Source of the DNA: Smittium mucronatum | Taxonomy: Eukaryota; Kickxellomycota; Harpellomycetes; Harpellales; Legeriomycetaceae | Direction: 5' to 3' | Assembly (NCBI GenBank): GCA_001953115.1 | Contig: LSSL01001687.1 | Coordinates: 1-37,606 of the forward strand | Length of the DNA: 37,606 nucleotides | Shown here: positions 28,201-37,606 of the stretch, piece by piece | How the letters are laid out: every line of letters starts with the position of its first letter | How positions within the stretch are numbered: position 1 is the first letter of the stretch | Notes under the pieces: model-generated | Databases searched by the model: none | Seen by the model: the letters and a program-made list of their open reading frames with translations, nothing else | Told to the model about the DNA's origin: nothing | Translations under genes and position numbers: made by a program

Positions 28201-28483
28201 TATTAATAATTTCAAATCTGGTGCTACAAAAACCCATTATATTTTTTCTCAATTTTGGTTATTTTTAAATAAAGCCTAACATTTATTTATTAAATTTATA
28301 AATATAATCAAATAAACTGAATATTTCAATATCATCTGAGAAAAATTTGGAATTTGGGCACATACTGGGTATTTTTTTTTTTTATCACAAAATTTTATTT
28401 TAAGATAGCGTCATTAAAAACTATTCTAAAAAAATATGAAAAAAAGAAAAATTCATATAGAAAAGACTATTATCCCAACTAAA
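25221..28483. other. AT-rich intergenic stretch, no convincing gene
   Basis: Two overlapping plus-strand frames at 27991-28173 and 28080-28268 start at TTG and are about 60 codons each. The second has a somewhat mixed composition (LSHFLYTETTVSYCSVFF). Neither shows a domain, and both are within chance length. Nothing else seen. Confidence 0.55.
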
Positions 28484-28920
28484 ATAAGCCCCTCTACCAG
28501 AATACCGGCTGTTTACCTACGGGAAAAGGGTCAAATCTACCAACCGAAAGATCCCCTCTGGCATTGCTTCAAGTGGGCTGGATGACTGAGGTTACGTGCA
28601 GTCAAGAATTAAGCTCTTTGTCAATGAAAAAAAGTTCATTGAATCTACTGAGCTCCTAGTCAGAGCCTACTTCTAACAGGATTAATAAAATTAGGCACCT
28701 AACTAAAAGTGGGATTGATCGACATGGCTTTCCTAAAAATAGCTGTTAGACGCTGAGATCCATCTGAATGTCGAACGCTGGAATTGTGCACTAGAATATG
28801 TCTCAGCTGTGCTAAACGATAGGTTTCTTCTGTCTCTAGATGGTCCTCCTCTGGAATCGCTGTGTGCTGTCTCCACTATTCCCAACCAATAATAGTACAA
28901 CAATGTGTGAAATTTTGGTC

Positions 28921-28944
28921 TAGTGTACTTCGAAAAGTACACTA
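28921..28944. repeat. Perfect 10-bp hairpin with CGAA loop
   Basis: TAGTGTACTT, loop CGAA, AAGTACACTA. It lies near the right end of the G+C-rich island and is followed by a second stem. Confidence 0.9.
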
Positions 28945-28948
28945 TTAA

Positions 28949-28988
28949 GCCCCTAAAACACGGCAAGGTATTTCACTCTTAGGGGGGC
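28949..28988. repeat. Second hairpin at the right end of the G+C-rich island
   Basis: CCCCTAA (28950-28956) pairs with TTAGGGG (28979-28985) around a 22-nt loop. With the preceding hairpin it gives a two-stem structure at the island's right edge, which might be a structured RNA 3' end or a transposon subterminal structure. Confidence 0.7.
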
Positions 28989-28993
28989 ATATA

Positions 28994-30399
28994 ATGGGTA
29001 AATAATAAAAAACTGTTAAAATGAACTCCAAAGCCATAAAATTGCCATTTATCTAAAAAATAATAGTTTAAAAAGATAAAAATTTAAATATACAATAATA
29101 TTGAAATAATTATTTTTTTTGATATTAACTCAAATTATCATATTTTTAAAATAGAAAGAATATATATATTCATCCATAAATAAATAACTGATAAAATTTT
29201 TTAAGAAATGATAAAATTTATAATTTTCTTATATTACTAAGAAATTTCATTAGATCTTTAAATTGGATCTATCATAAAATAAATACAAGAAAGTTATAAG
29301 GAAATTAATTATATCAAAGAATTTATTTTTTATCGATTCTTTCAAAAATTTTCCTTCCATATTTTATAAAAATAAATCTTCTCATTTTAAACCCCCAAAG
29401 GCAGAAGTAAGGATAATAAATCTATTTCAGTAAATTAAATCAATTTTAATGTGGTTTTGTCCGATCTTTTCTTACTTTATTATTTATATTCGGATTGAAT
29501 AATCTGTTATCTTTTTAGCTGAGAAAAAAAATTTAATCCGTGGTGTTATGTATATAGGTTGAATCATTACCATATTTAATAATAAATTTGAAAAATATGA
29601 TATTTTTTATAATTTTAAAATAAAAAATTTGTCAAAAGCTTGATAAATAGTCCCAACAGCTAAAAAATTGAAATTTTATTTTTAATATCTATCATTCATA
29701 TTTGAACAATCAAATTTTATAGCAGGATAATAGATGTAATAATATTTATTAATTATATATATTTATATAAATAGTATTTTTATTTGATAAAATATAGCAT
29801 AATCACTGTTTAAATAAATTTTTGGTTTGTTAATATATAGGTTTAACTGGAATAAAATTTGAATTTGAATTCATGTTTATTTTTTATTTAAATCTTATAA
29901 AAAGAAAAAAATATCAATAAAACATACATAAAAGATAAGTATACTTCAATTTTTTAAATTTTAACTTCAATGTGGGGCTCCAGCCCAAAAATGAAGATCA
30001 CATATGTTTAACTGTCCATATTTTCGTTATTAAAATCTATTTTTACTCTTTCCGATTGGATTTTACAATTATCTAATTCACCAAATAAAATAAAATAATT
30101 CAAAAATAACAAAATTATACGTGGAAATTTGAAGGTAGATTTTATTACCTACTTTTACGATTATAAAATCCAAAAAATCAGATAAGAAGGAGGGGTAGAA
30201 CTAAAATTCTATCAATAATCTTTTTTATACTAAAAAAAAATCAAAAAATATTAAATTCTTTTTTAAACATTACAATTTTTAATATCTGTAAATATAGATT
30301 TATAAAGCGTATAATAAGAAAAAAATCACAGAAAATAAATTCTTTATTTATAGCCTTCAGAAATTCTTTATGTTATTTGTGATATTCTCGAGAGCTTAC
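28994..30399. other. AT-rich intergenic stretch, no gene seen
   Basis: No frame or domain. A small near-palindrome GGGCTCCAGCCC lies near 29976-29987. Confidence 0.6.
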
Positions 30400-31560
30400 T
30401 TCGGGTTCAGAATCTTAGCTCCTTGTTCTAAAAAAAATTATTCTTAGTTTGATTTTTAAAAAAGATTCAACAGAGAATATATCAGAAGTCTCTTAACTGA
30501 ATTGCTTAACCATTTTTATTTCAATTTTGTTTCTAATCCTTTTTTCATTGTTTTTTTAAACGGCCTCTTTGTCTTTAACTCTTATCATATAATAAAATTC
30601 TAATTTTTATAATCTAAAAGGTTATTGGGATATTTTAAAATCAGTTAAATCTATAATTTTTTCTGTAAAAATATCTATGCTTTCCAAATTTCCACCAGAA
30701 GTGTCTCTAAAAAATTTAAACAATAATTTTAACCTTTAAAATTTTTTTTGACTATTATTCAGCCACTTTTGTACAATATAAGCTGATAAATTTTGAGTCT
30801 GAATGTGTTGATAATATCTGTTTCTTATTTGTTATAAGAGCTGTATATCTGTGATGATCTGAAGTCGATTATTTGATTTTTTTTCCCTATGGAATTACCT
30901 TAAAAACTTTCTATCTAACCCAAAATAGCCCTTAAATGTTCATGTAGACATATATATATATATTTTCCATTATATTTTATAATACAGCCACTTAATTATT
31001 TATCAAGAACAACACGATAAGGCTTTCCATAATAGTGAACAGAAAAATGATATGTAGGACCCTCAAATATTTGTCTTAAATATGCATATATTAAATTAGA
31101 TATGATAGAGGTTTCATGCTTTATGCAATACCTGTGATTTTATCTCAATAGAACCCCTTTTCTCCCAAAAAATATCGTATTATGATGTTGATAAAAGAAT
31201 TGCACAGTCAATAATTTGGATTAAATCCATATTGTTTCATAATCAGATTTATTGGGACGAATGTGCGCTTTTTTTAATTAAAAATATGCATTTTCATAAG
31301 TTTTCTGATTATGACCGCATTACTATTGGTTAATTTAAAAATATATGGATCAGGTGATTTGAAATCTTTAAAAGCTTTTCAAAATTAAACAGTGGTAAAT
31401 ATACATAATATTATCAATAGTTTGTCTTTTTATAAATTATGGTTTTCATCCTGTCTCCATTTTCGATTTAATAAAATTATTTTCAATTACGCTGTATATT
31501 TAATTGAATTTTTTTGGAAATCTTATTTTAAACCTCAGGCTCATATATACCTGTGTAACT
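30400..31560 (-). pseudogene. PIF/Harbinger-like DDE transposase, decayed copy C
   Basis: Third minus-strand relative of the transposase at 23924-25220. Two translated blocks anchor it. IIDCAILLSTS (GAC of the Asp at 31207-31209) aligns with the first catalytic block IIDFTVFFINRPSG. HRYCIKHETSIIS followed by GPTYHFSV aligns with RRYCVKRGVAVIS and LMHDTSV. The two blocks are in different frames, so at least one frameshift separates them, yet their spacing (163 nt) is nearly the same as in the good copy (162 nt). The second catalytic Asp is replaced by Phe (TTT at 31044-31046). DNA similarity continues upstream to about 31540 (helix-turn-helix and N-terminal part). Leftward to about 30400 it is weaker and the catalytic Glu was not located. 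Clearly dead; boundaries approximate. Confidence 0.65.
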
Positions 31561-33283
31561 GATATAATTTACTTGTGTTGAAGCAAAAATAGTAATTTGT
31601 GTTTTATAATCTATAGTGGGATTTTTTTAGCATTATATTATTGGAAATATATTCCTTTGTGACATTTTATTTGTATATTATATTTATTATGAATAGTTTT
31701 TAAATAATTTTTCCTAAGTAAATTAAGACGTTAATTAAATCAAAACTTAATCTTTTATACATCATTATCTATACTTATTACTTTTGTTAAAAATATCTGT
31801 ATAAAAAATCAAGCAATCTCACAAAAAATTAAAAATTCCATACAAAATTGGTCTATTTCATACAAAACCAGTTTTTATCTTAACATATTTATTGAAGTTT
31901 TAAGTATTTTTATAAAAAATTAAAAAATAGTTCCAATTCACAAAATTTGTTTTTTTAACTCTTTCATCACCGATAGACCATTATGCGATATTTAAATTTC
32001 CAAAATTCATGTTAACTTGATTTCTAATTATGAAATTAACATTATTTTTCCATATTTTTTGAGTTTATAAATATAATTCTGAAAATTCAATAAATATAAA
32101 TACTTTGAGCACAATTTTGAATAATATTTTTAAAATTTTAAAGTTCTTGAGTCTTTTAATTGTGAACCTTTTTTAAGATAAAGAACTGATGAATAGAGTA
32201 TAATACAAATTTAATACATCATCTTTAAATAATCGTTAAAAAAAATGAAAATCGAATTGAATTTTTTTGAAAAACTTTGGGTGTTGAATGAAGATATTTG
32301 CGATATTCAAAGAACATTAAGAACATTAAGGTTTTTAAAAAATTGTTGAAAAACTTCAAATTTTTGCAGGAGTAAAGAAAAAGCTGGATTTTGGGCTCAA
32401 GCTAGACTGGATTTTTACGATATTAATAATTTTAAAATTTATTTAAACAACTAAAATTCAGATAATTCTCCCATTTGCAACTTTTTTAGACCAAAATGAT
32501 TTGATTTAAAATGAATATAAACGAGGTTACAAAATACTATAAAAAATTCAAAAAATCTTAAAAGAAGAAAGGTTTGAATCTCTTCCCAAAATAATATACT
32601 CTTTTTTATCTAACATCAGGAGAAAAAATAAAATAGAAAATTTATAATAGTTTTATTACTAAAATATACATTGTATATATTTTTTTGATTGTGAAGGCTC
32701 ATTTTGATTATTTTTAATTTAGATCCAGATAAATTTTTATTCTTTTTTATTTTTATTAATTGACTTAGTAATTAAATTAAATTATTAGGTGTATTTAAAA
32801 TATATTAAACTTCAAAAAGATTTATAAAAATGGTCTGTAAATCAGAAAATGTAGATATAAATGTAATATAAATTTTTTTTAATTAAAAAAATCCAATATT
32901 CAAACTATTGGTGACAGATTTGAATGGTATTTTATGCTCATAGCATTGGCTATTGTTATAAGCGAGAACAAAAATAGTGTCTATGGTGTCTATAAGAAAT
33001 CGAAAAAATTTCCAGCTCATTAGGGCTAAATTTTGAGCTGAGATACTTTATTTCAGAATAATTCAATAATTAACAAAAAATATCGGCTTGTTTAAAACTG
33101 GATGTAATAGAATCATTTTTTGCGCATACTTCTATTGAAATCTAAAAAAAATCAAAAATATTGCCAAGATAATTTTTAGAAAAAAACTACCCATAGATGT
33201 CAGAATAATAAAGCTTATAATTATATGGAAAATAATATTTATGCATTTCGATTAATAATAAAAAATGAGAATAATTCGAAGAA
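31561..33283. other. AT-rich intergenic stretch with minor repeat and a possible fragment
   Basis: Two diverged 20-bp units, TTCCATACAAAATTGGTCTA then TTTCATACAAAACCAGTTTT, lie in tandem near 31837-31876. A somewhat G+C-richer patch at 32890-33035 has a 45-codon plus-strand frame (DRFEWYFMLIALAIVISENK and then SVYGVYKKSKKF) vaguely like the region after the first Asp of MULE transposases. This is too short to call. Confidence 0.4.
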
Positions 33284-33709
33284 ATGTATTATATAGTTGA
33301 AAAAAATGAAGAAAATCATATTAAAAACTGTTCTGAATGTTATGAAAAGGTATATTTATTTTGCCCTAGTACCAATAGATCATTAAGGAAAATAAATTTA
33401 AATTTAAAGTTTAGTTATCTAAACTGGAAAAAATATATAAATTCGATTTCATTAGCTCATTTTTATAGGTTTTGAATCGAATAAATTCCTCGATCTTGAA
33501 AGATTAATATATAATAGAAAAATATTCATATAAAAAATATCAATTTTTATTATTATTATGATCTTGAATCTCACAATATCTTCAAAATTATATTCTCTCC
33601 CAAAAAAGAGCTTGGTGATAAGTTTATAAAATATTATATGCAAAAAGGGTTGAAAAACATCTATGAAAGCATCAAAGAATACTAATACGAATTTAAAGGG
33701 GCTTGTCAT
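33284..33709 (+). pseudogene. Possible frameshifted coding remnant
   Basis: An ATG-started frame (33284-33475, 63 codons) contains HIKNCSECYEKVYLFCPSTN and ends in AHFYRF. The next frame continues with FESNKFLDLERLIYNRKIFI, and then the first frame resumes with FYYYYDLESHNIF, SPKKELGDKFIKYYMQKGL and KNIYESIKEY before a stop. Joined this way it would be a protein of about 140 residues with a balanced composition, broken by two frame changes. The Cys-x2-Cys plus a further Cys could be part of a zinc ribbon, but that is speculation. No family recognised. Chance is a real alternative, because the pieces are each 20-63 codons. Confidence 0.28.
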
Positions 33710-35029
33710 ATTAAATAGTCAATATTTATTCTTAAATTTAAAGTATAAAGCTGCAATTTTTTTCTTTTCTTAATAAATAAGAAATAAAATCACATTTATC
33801 ATCTTTTGAAAATTGTATGCATATTAAAATTCACCGAAGTCACTATATTGGGAGTCTTTTTTTTTTGGGAAATAAGTAGGGGTTTCTAAAAACTCTTCAT
33901 TAAATAGAGAATCGTACTAAAACATATGTGCTGTAAAAATATTTAAATATTTATTTAAAATAAAATAAAATAAAATAAAATAAATAAATTTTTTTTAAAA
34001 GCTGATAAAGGTAAATTTTATAAATTTATAACTTCAGCCATGAAACATCTTTTGGTCATCCAAAATATTTTACAATGAAATCTAATTTGAGATTAATATA
34101 TTCCTATAAAGAAAAGAAAGGACTCAATCCACAAGTTGTTATACATTAAACCTTATAACTTAGATATTTTTTTATAAAAAAAATCAATTTAAACTGGTCT
34201 CATGAAAAAAATTTAGATCTAAATTATAATTTTCATAAAGTTTAAATTTCAAAAATATAAAATAATTAGATGAATAATTTTTATAAGATATAGATGAATA
34301 TTTATATTGATTTTTATTTAATAAATATACAATTTCCAGAATTTTCTTTTCATTGAGTCGTTGTGAGCCGAAGAAATATAATTCATTGAAGGATAAAAAT
34401 ATTGCACTTTTCATTCAATAAGATCCAAATTCTTTGCAAAAATTCTTTGTTTTAAAAGTTCGCTGGTGATGCCTATTTTTTAATAAACTTAAATTTAAAG
34501 AATTATGTACATTAATAAATTTTATATTTATGGTTAACATTTATTTAAAAAATGGGTGTATATTAATATGGTTCGCAATTAATCAAAAAAAATAATTGAA
34601 TAAAAAAATAGGGTTAATTGGAACAATTTTTGAGTTTTGTAAAAGTATTTTCATTTTATAAATGGACTAATGATGCTCAATGAATTTTCGCCTCTGTTTT
34701 TTACAAATTTTCACGGATGTTCTTATATTTTATTGGATAATCACATTTTATTTAATAGGGAATGTCAAAAATATTCATGATTTTGAAAGGGTTAAATAAT
34801 AATTTCCTGGAAATTTAATAAAAAATCTAATAGTTATTTGGGGAATCTGACAAATTAAGATACCCCCATTTAATTATCCGACTATCTTAGCAAACATCTG
34901 CATAAAAGTAAAATTGGAAACTTTTTTTAAATCTGCAAATAGTTATCTGATATCTCACGTGATAAAAAAATAATAATTCATTTTTCACTAAAACTATAGC
35001 AAAAAAGGCTTCATGAAAAAAAAAATCTA
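33710..35029. other. AT-rich intergenic stretch, no convincing gene
   Basis: Contains an (AAAAT)n tract at about 33957-33981. An ATG-started minus frame (34184-34414, 76 codons) has a passable composition at its start (NELYFFGSQRLNEKKILEIV) but becomes Tyr/Asn/Phe-rich and has no known motif, so it is not called. Confidence 0.5.
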
Positions 35030-35330
35030 GTGGATGTGCAATTACATTGCGATTTAAAGTTATCTTTATTAGTGTAAGGATCCTAATGGTTCTTGGAAAA
35101 TACTAGGGATATAAGTTTATTCTGACTAAGGTATATTTCAAACGGAGGAGGAATGAAAGGATAAGAAAACTAATTGAAAAGCTTGCATTCCAAAAAGTGG
35201 GAATGCGAGCTGTTTATAAAGGATAAGAGGTAAATTGCTAATAGATAATATGAAACTTTAATCAAGGGGTAATGTGCGTAATCAATAATGATTGGATCAT
35301 TACAATTAGATTACTTGTTCTTTCCTTTTT
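35030..35330. other. G+C-enriched, hairpin-rich segment, possible ncRNA or coding scrap
   Basis: Richer in G+C than its flanks. It holds GCAAT/ATTGC with a 3-nt loop (about 35039-35051), a 12-bp stem at 35180-35211 (AGCTTGCATTCC with GGAATGCGAGCT, one G-T wobble, 8-nt loop), and TAATGAT/ATCATTA with a 3-nt loop nested near GTAATC/GATTAC (about 35277-35315). No signature of U snRNAs, SRP RNA or RNase P RNA was recognised. One plus-strand frame is also open with a basic stretch (KVYFKRRRNERIRKLIEKLA), so a protein remnant is an alternative. Confidence 0.3.
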
Positions 35331-37411
35331 CCTTCTTAATTTTAAACCATTTTGATATCACTGTTACAAGCTTCAGTTAAGTCTATATATCCATTTTTCA
35401 ATTATTATATTTGAATTAATATTATCAATACATTAAACGTTTATTATATTTCAAAAATATTTCTTTTTCTTAGACTTATTTAGTTATCCGTTCTATTTAC
35501 TATAAAATTCTAGTTTTGTAGTTCAGATAATCTTAAAAAATCATAAGATAAATATTTTTCTGAAGAGAATCAAGCGAAGAAATAGTATCAATTTATAATT
35601 TAGTTTATAATAATTCGTTATTAAATAATTACTCCTTATTAGTTTCTATAGACAGAAAATAAAATTTTATAGCTGCAAAAATTTTCAAATTGTACAAGAA
35701 AAAAAAATCTATTCTAAGTGTTATCATAAATTCGGTAAACAGTAATTTTTTACTAAATTTTTTAGAGTTGTTTAACCTAAAGTGATCAAAATATCAGATA
35801 ACAGATTAAGTATTTTTTTATTTTCAGTTTTTTAGAATAACATCAATAAATATAAAGGCACTTTAATTATAATTTGCTTGGATTCATAATATTTTTATGA
35901 AATATCTATTAATACGCATCTTTTTGGATTTATTTTCTTTGATTTTGCTGAAAAATGAGAATTTGAATTAGTTGATATAAGCTCTATAATTTTTTTTTAA
36001 ATTCTTCTAAGGTTTTAGTCAAACAAAAAACATCAAATATAACAAAATATTAAGTTGAAATGAATTGGGTGGAGGGTTATGGTTTAAAAATAATATTTTA
36101 TTTCCTTTATTAATATACCTCAGGCTCTATTAACACTGAAACCTGATAATTACCGTTACTTAGTTAGTTTAGTGTAGACTAAATTATGCAGAGATTTACA
36201 ATAATTTATGGAATAGAAAATTATTAAAAAAATGATTTTTAGTCTATGAAAATAATGTTTATTAGCTGCAAGATCAATATAATTTTTTAGCACAGTAATA
36301 TTTTCAGATTTAAGGAGCGATGTTTCATAAGTATAATACTCACATATAAAAGACATAAAAAACTAACGATTAAAATGAAAAAAATAATTGCGCTATTATT
36401 CGCATATTATTGCTAAACTAGCATGATAAGTAAAAGGGGGTTTTCGAGTTGTCGAAATATCAAAATTATTGTCAGACTCTACAAATAAATAATAGATTTT
36501 CATTTATAATCGGTGAATTATATGAAAAATTATAATATTAATTTTCAAAAAATGAATAAATTTTTTAGTCTAATAATTAGTATATTTAGAATTGATAAAA
36601 CTTTCGCGAACATTAAAATCTAAGGACTAAAAGCGATAAAATATTTTAAATTTATTATTAAACATTTTAAAAATATCTTTACTAGATAAATAATCTCCTA
36701 GATGAACCAAATAGATAAATTCAAAATTTTTCGCTCGCGATTTCCAAAATTTTGATAAAAAATGAAACAATGTGATAAGAAATATACCACTAGATGCTTA
36801 TTTAACTCAGATTTACAAAATTCATAAAATAATATTTGGTAATGAAATAAAGATATATAATGTCCTTTTTATAATTATCTAGACTGTAGGTAATTTAAAC
36901 TTTTACAAGACAGCTTTCTAAGTATGAAGGTCTTCAGAAACTCATAAATTAGAAAATTTATCATTATTTTAGAATAATTTAAACTTGAGTGACATCTTTT
37001 TATCTCTTAGTCTTAAAATATTGTTCCTTTCATATATGGCGGTATAAAATGATTAACTGATAAATTTCGGCTATTTATGCTTATATTCAAATATTTTAAG
37101 CAAATTATACTAAATTCAGCTACATTTGTCTATTTTAAGCGATTTTAGACTAATAAAAAAATTTATTCAATTATATCATTCGATTAATTAGGATATTTTC
37201 GACTGATTTTTATTAAATTAGATAATCAATAAAATTAAGTCCTTTGAATCGGATAAGGTATTTACATTTTCTGTTTCATAAATAAGCCAAAACGGAAATT
37301 TTTCCAGGAATATTATTAAAATTTATTAGCAATAAGCTAGGTTTAAGTGGAATTTATCAATAGAGAAAATTTATACATTTGGATATGGATTATTATATAG
37401 AGTAAATTGAA
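35331..37411. other. AT-rich intergenic stretch, no convincing gene
   Basis: A 66-codon ATG-started minus frame at 36156-36356 has no motif and is of chance length. A small dyad around TTAGTTTAG/CTAAATTA lies near 36164-36187. Nothing else seen. Confidence 0.55.
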
Positions 37412-37495
37412 AAAATAGACCGGGTTTCAAAAAAATTTGTGAAAATAGACTGATTTAAAATTATTTGCAAAAATAGAACGATTTTTTATTTCATT
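37412..37495. repeat. Degenerate tandem repeat of about 30 bp, three units
   Basis: Three diverged units each begin AAAATAGAC/AAC, then (C/T)G, then a T/A-rich part: near 37412, 37442 and 37470. A reverse-complement version of the same pattern (GGTCTATTT next to CATACAAAA) occurs near 31840-31876, so it may be a dispersed low-copy repeat. Confidence 0.4.
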
Positions 37496-37606
37496 TTCCT
37501 ATTGGAAGAATAGCTTTACAATCATTTTTTGTTGTTGAGATGAGTGGATATTAGCGTAAATGTTGCGTCTATTAATAATTAAAATTTTCATTGGGCTACT
37601 ATATTT

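Larger units (their letters stand above)
28484..28993. mobile_element. G+C-rich island, possible small non-autonomous element
   Basis: About 510 bp with G+C near 45% (for example 47-48% at 28561-28620 and 28801-28860), set sharply in flanks of about 15-20%. The left edge ATAAGCCCCTCTACCAG and the reverse complement of the right edge, ATATGCCCCCCTAAGAG, match at 13 of 17 positions, suggesting imperfect terminal inverted repeats. AAGCCCCT also recurs at 28947-28954. All six frames are broken; the longest open frame (28733-28966, -) lacks an ATG at its start and resembles no family I know, and other frames are also open for 40-60 codons because stops are rarer here. I found no rRNA or tRNA signature. 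Alternatives: a fragment of a horizontally acquired or higher-GC transposon, or an old genic fragment. Confidence 0.5.

Noticed and set aside
27991..28268. Two overlapping plus-strand frames of about 60 codons
   Set aside because: Non-ATG starts, chance length, no motif.
28733..28966. 77-codon minus-strand frame in the G+C-rich island
   Set aside because: No ATG at its start, no known motif, and several other frames here are similarly open because stops are rarer at higher G+C.
28484..28993. rRNA or tRNA gene
   Set aside because: The G+C content suggested it, but none of the universal rRNA core sequences or a tRNA cloverleaf could be found.
30780..30840. Apparent match of GCTGATAAATTTT and its flank to the tail of transposase copy B
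   Set aside because: It conflicts with the collinear spacing of copy C, and AT-rich words of this length recur by chance.
34184..34414. 76-codon minus-strand frame with ATG
   Set aside because: Length within chance, Asn/Tyr/Phe-rich second half, no domain or neighbouring support.
36156..36356. 66-codon minus-strand frame with ATG
   Set aside because: Chance length and no recognisable motif.

Overview
This window is an extremely AT-rich (roughly one-fifth G+C by eye), gene-poor stretch of nuclear eukaryotic DNA, with one assembly gap of 398 N inside a trinucleotide repeat. There is no bacterial layout (no operons, Shine-Dalgarno sites or intact long ORFs). No intact gene, rRNA or convincing tRNA was found in 37.6 kb. 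The AT content, homopolymers, microsatellites and decayed DNA transposons would suit a large, repeat-rich microsporidian-type genome. That assignment is inference, because no host gene is present to confirm it.

The recognisable content is mobile-element debris. (i) A long-inverted-repeat element lies at about 1855-5290: two arms of about 430 bp, nearly identical on their inner side, flank about 2.6 kb with no intact gene. (ii) Three decayed copies of one PIF/Harbinger-like (DDE_Tnp_4/HARBI1-type) transposase gene all lie on the minus strand, at about 12.09-13.11 kb, 23.92-25.22 kb and 30.40-31.56 kb. The middle copy still shows both Asp and the Glu of the catalytic triad across several stop codons and a frameshift. 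The other two have each lost a different catalytic Asp. (iii) A second, more diverged inverted-repeat pair lies at 19568-19705 and 20560-20740. (iv) A compositionally foreign island of about 510 bp (near 45% G+C) at 28484-28993 has imperfect inverted ends and two strong hairpins near its right end; it is possibly a small non-autonomous element.

Simple and tandem repeats include a perfect array of nine 34-bp units (13841-14151), an (ATA)n tract of at least 91 triplets broken by the gap (11051-11721), (AT)n, (AAAAT)n and two poly-C runs. Strong palindromes occur at 15527-15552 and 15639-15680. A G+C-enriched, hairpin-rich segment lies at 35030-35330.

Open frames of 60-85 codons occur throughout. 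In DNA this AT-rich about one codon in ten is a stop by chance, so frames of that length are expected and most are not annotated. A few possible coding remnants are listed with low confidence. The genes do not form a pathway: this is an intergenic or heterochromatin-like transposon graveyard carrying a few repeats that look young.
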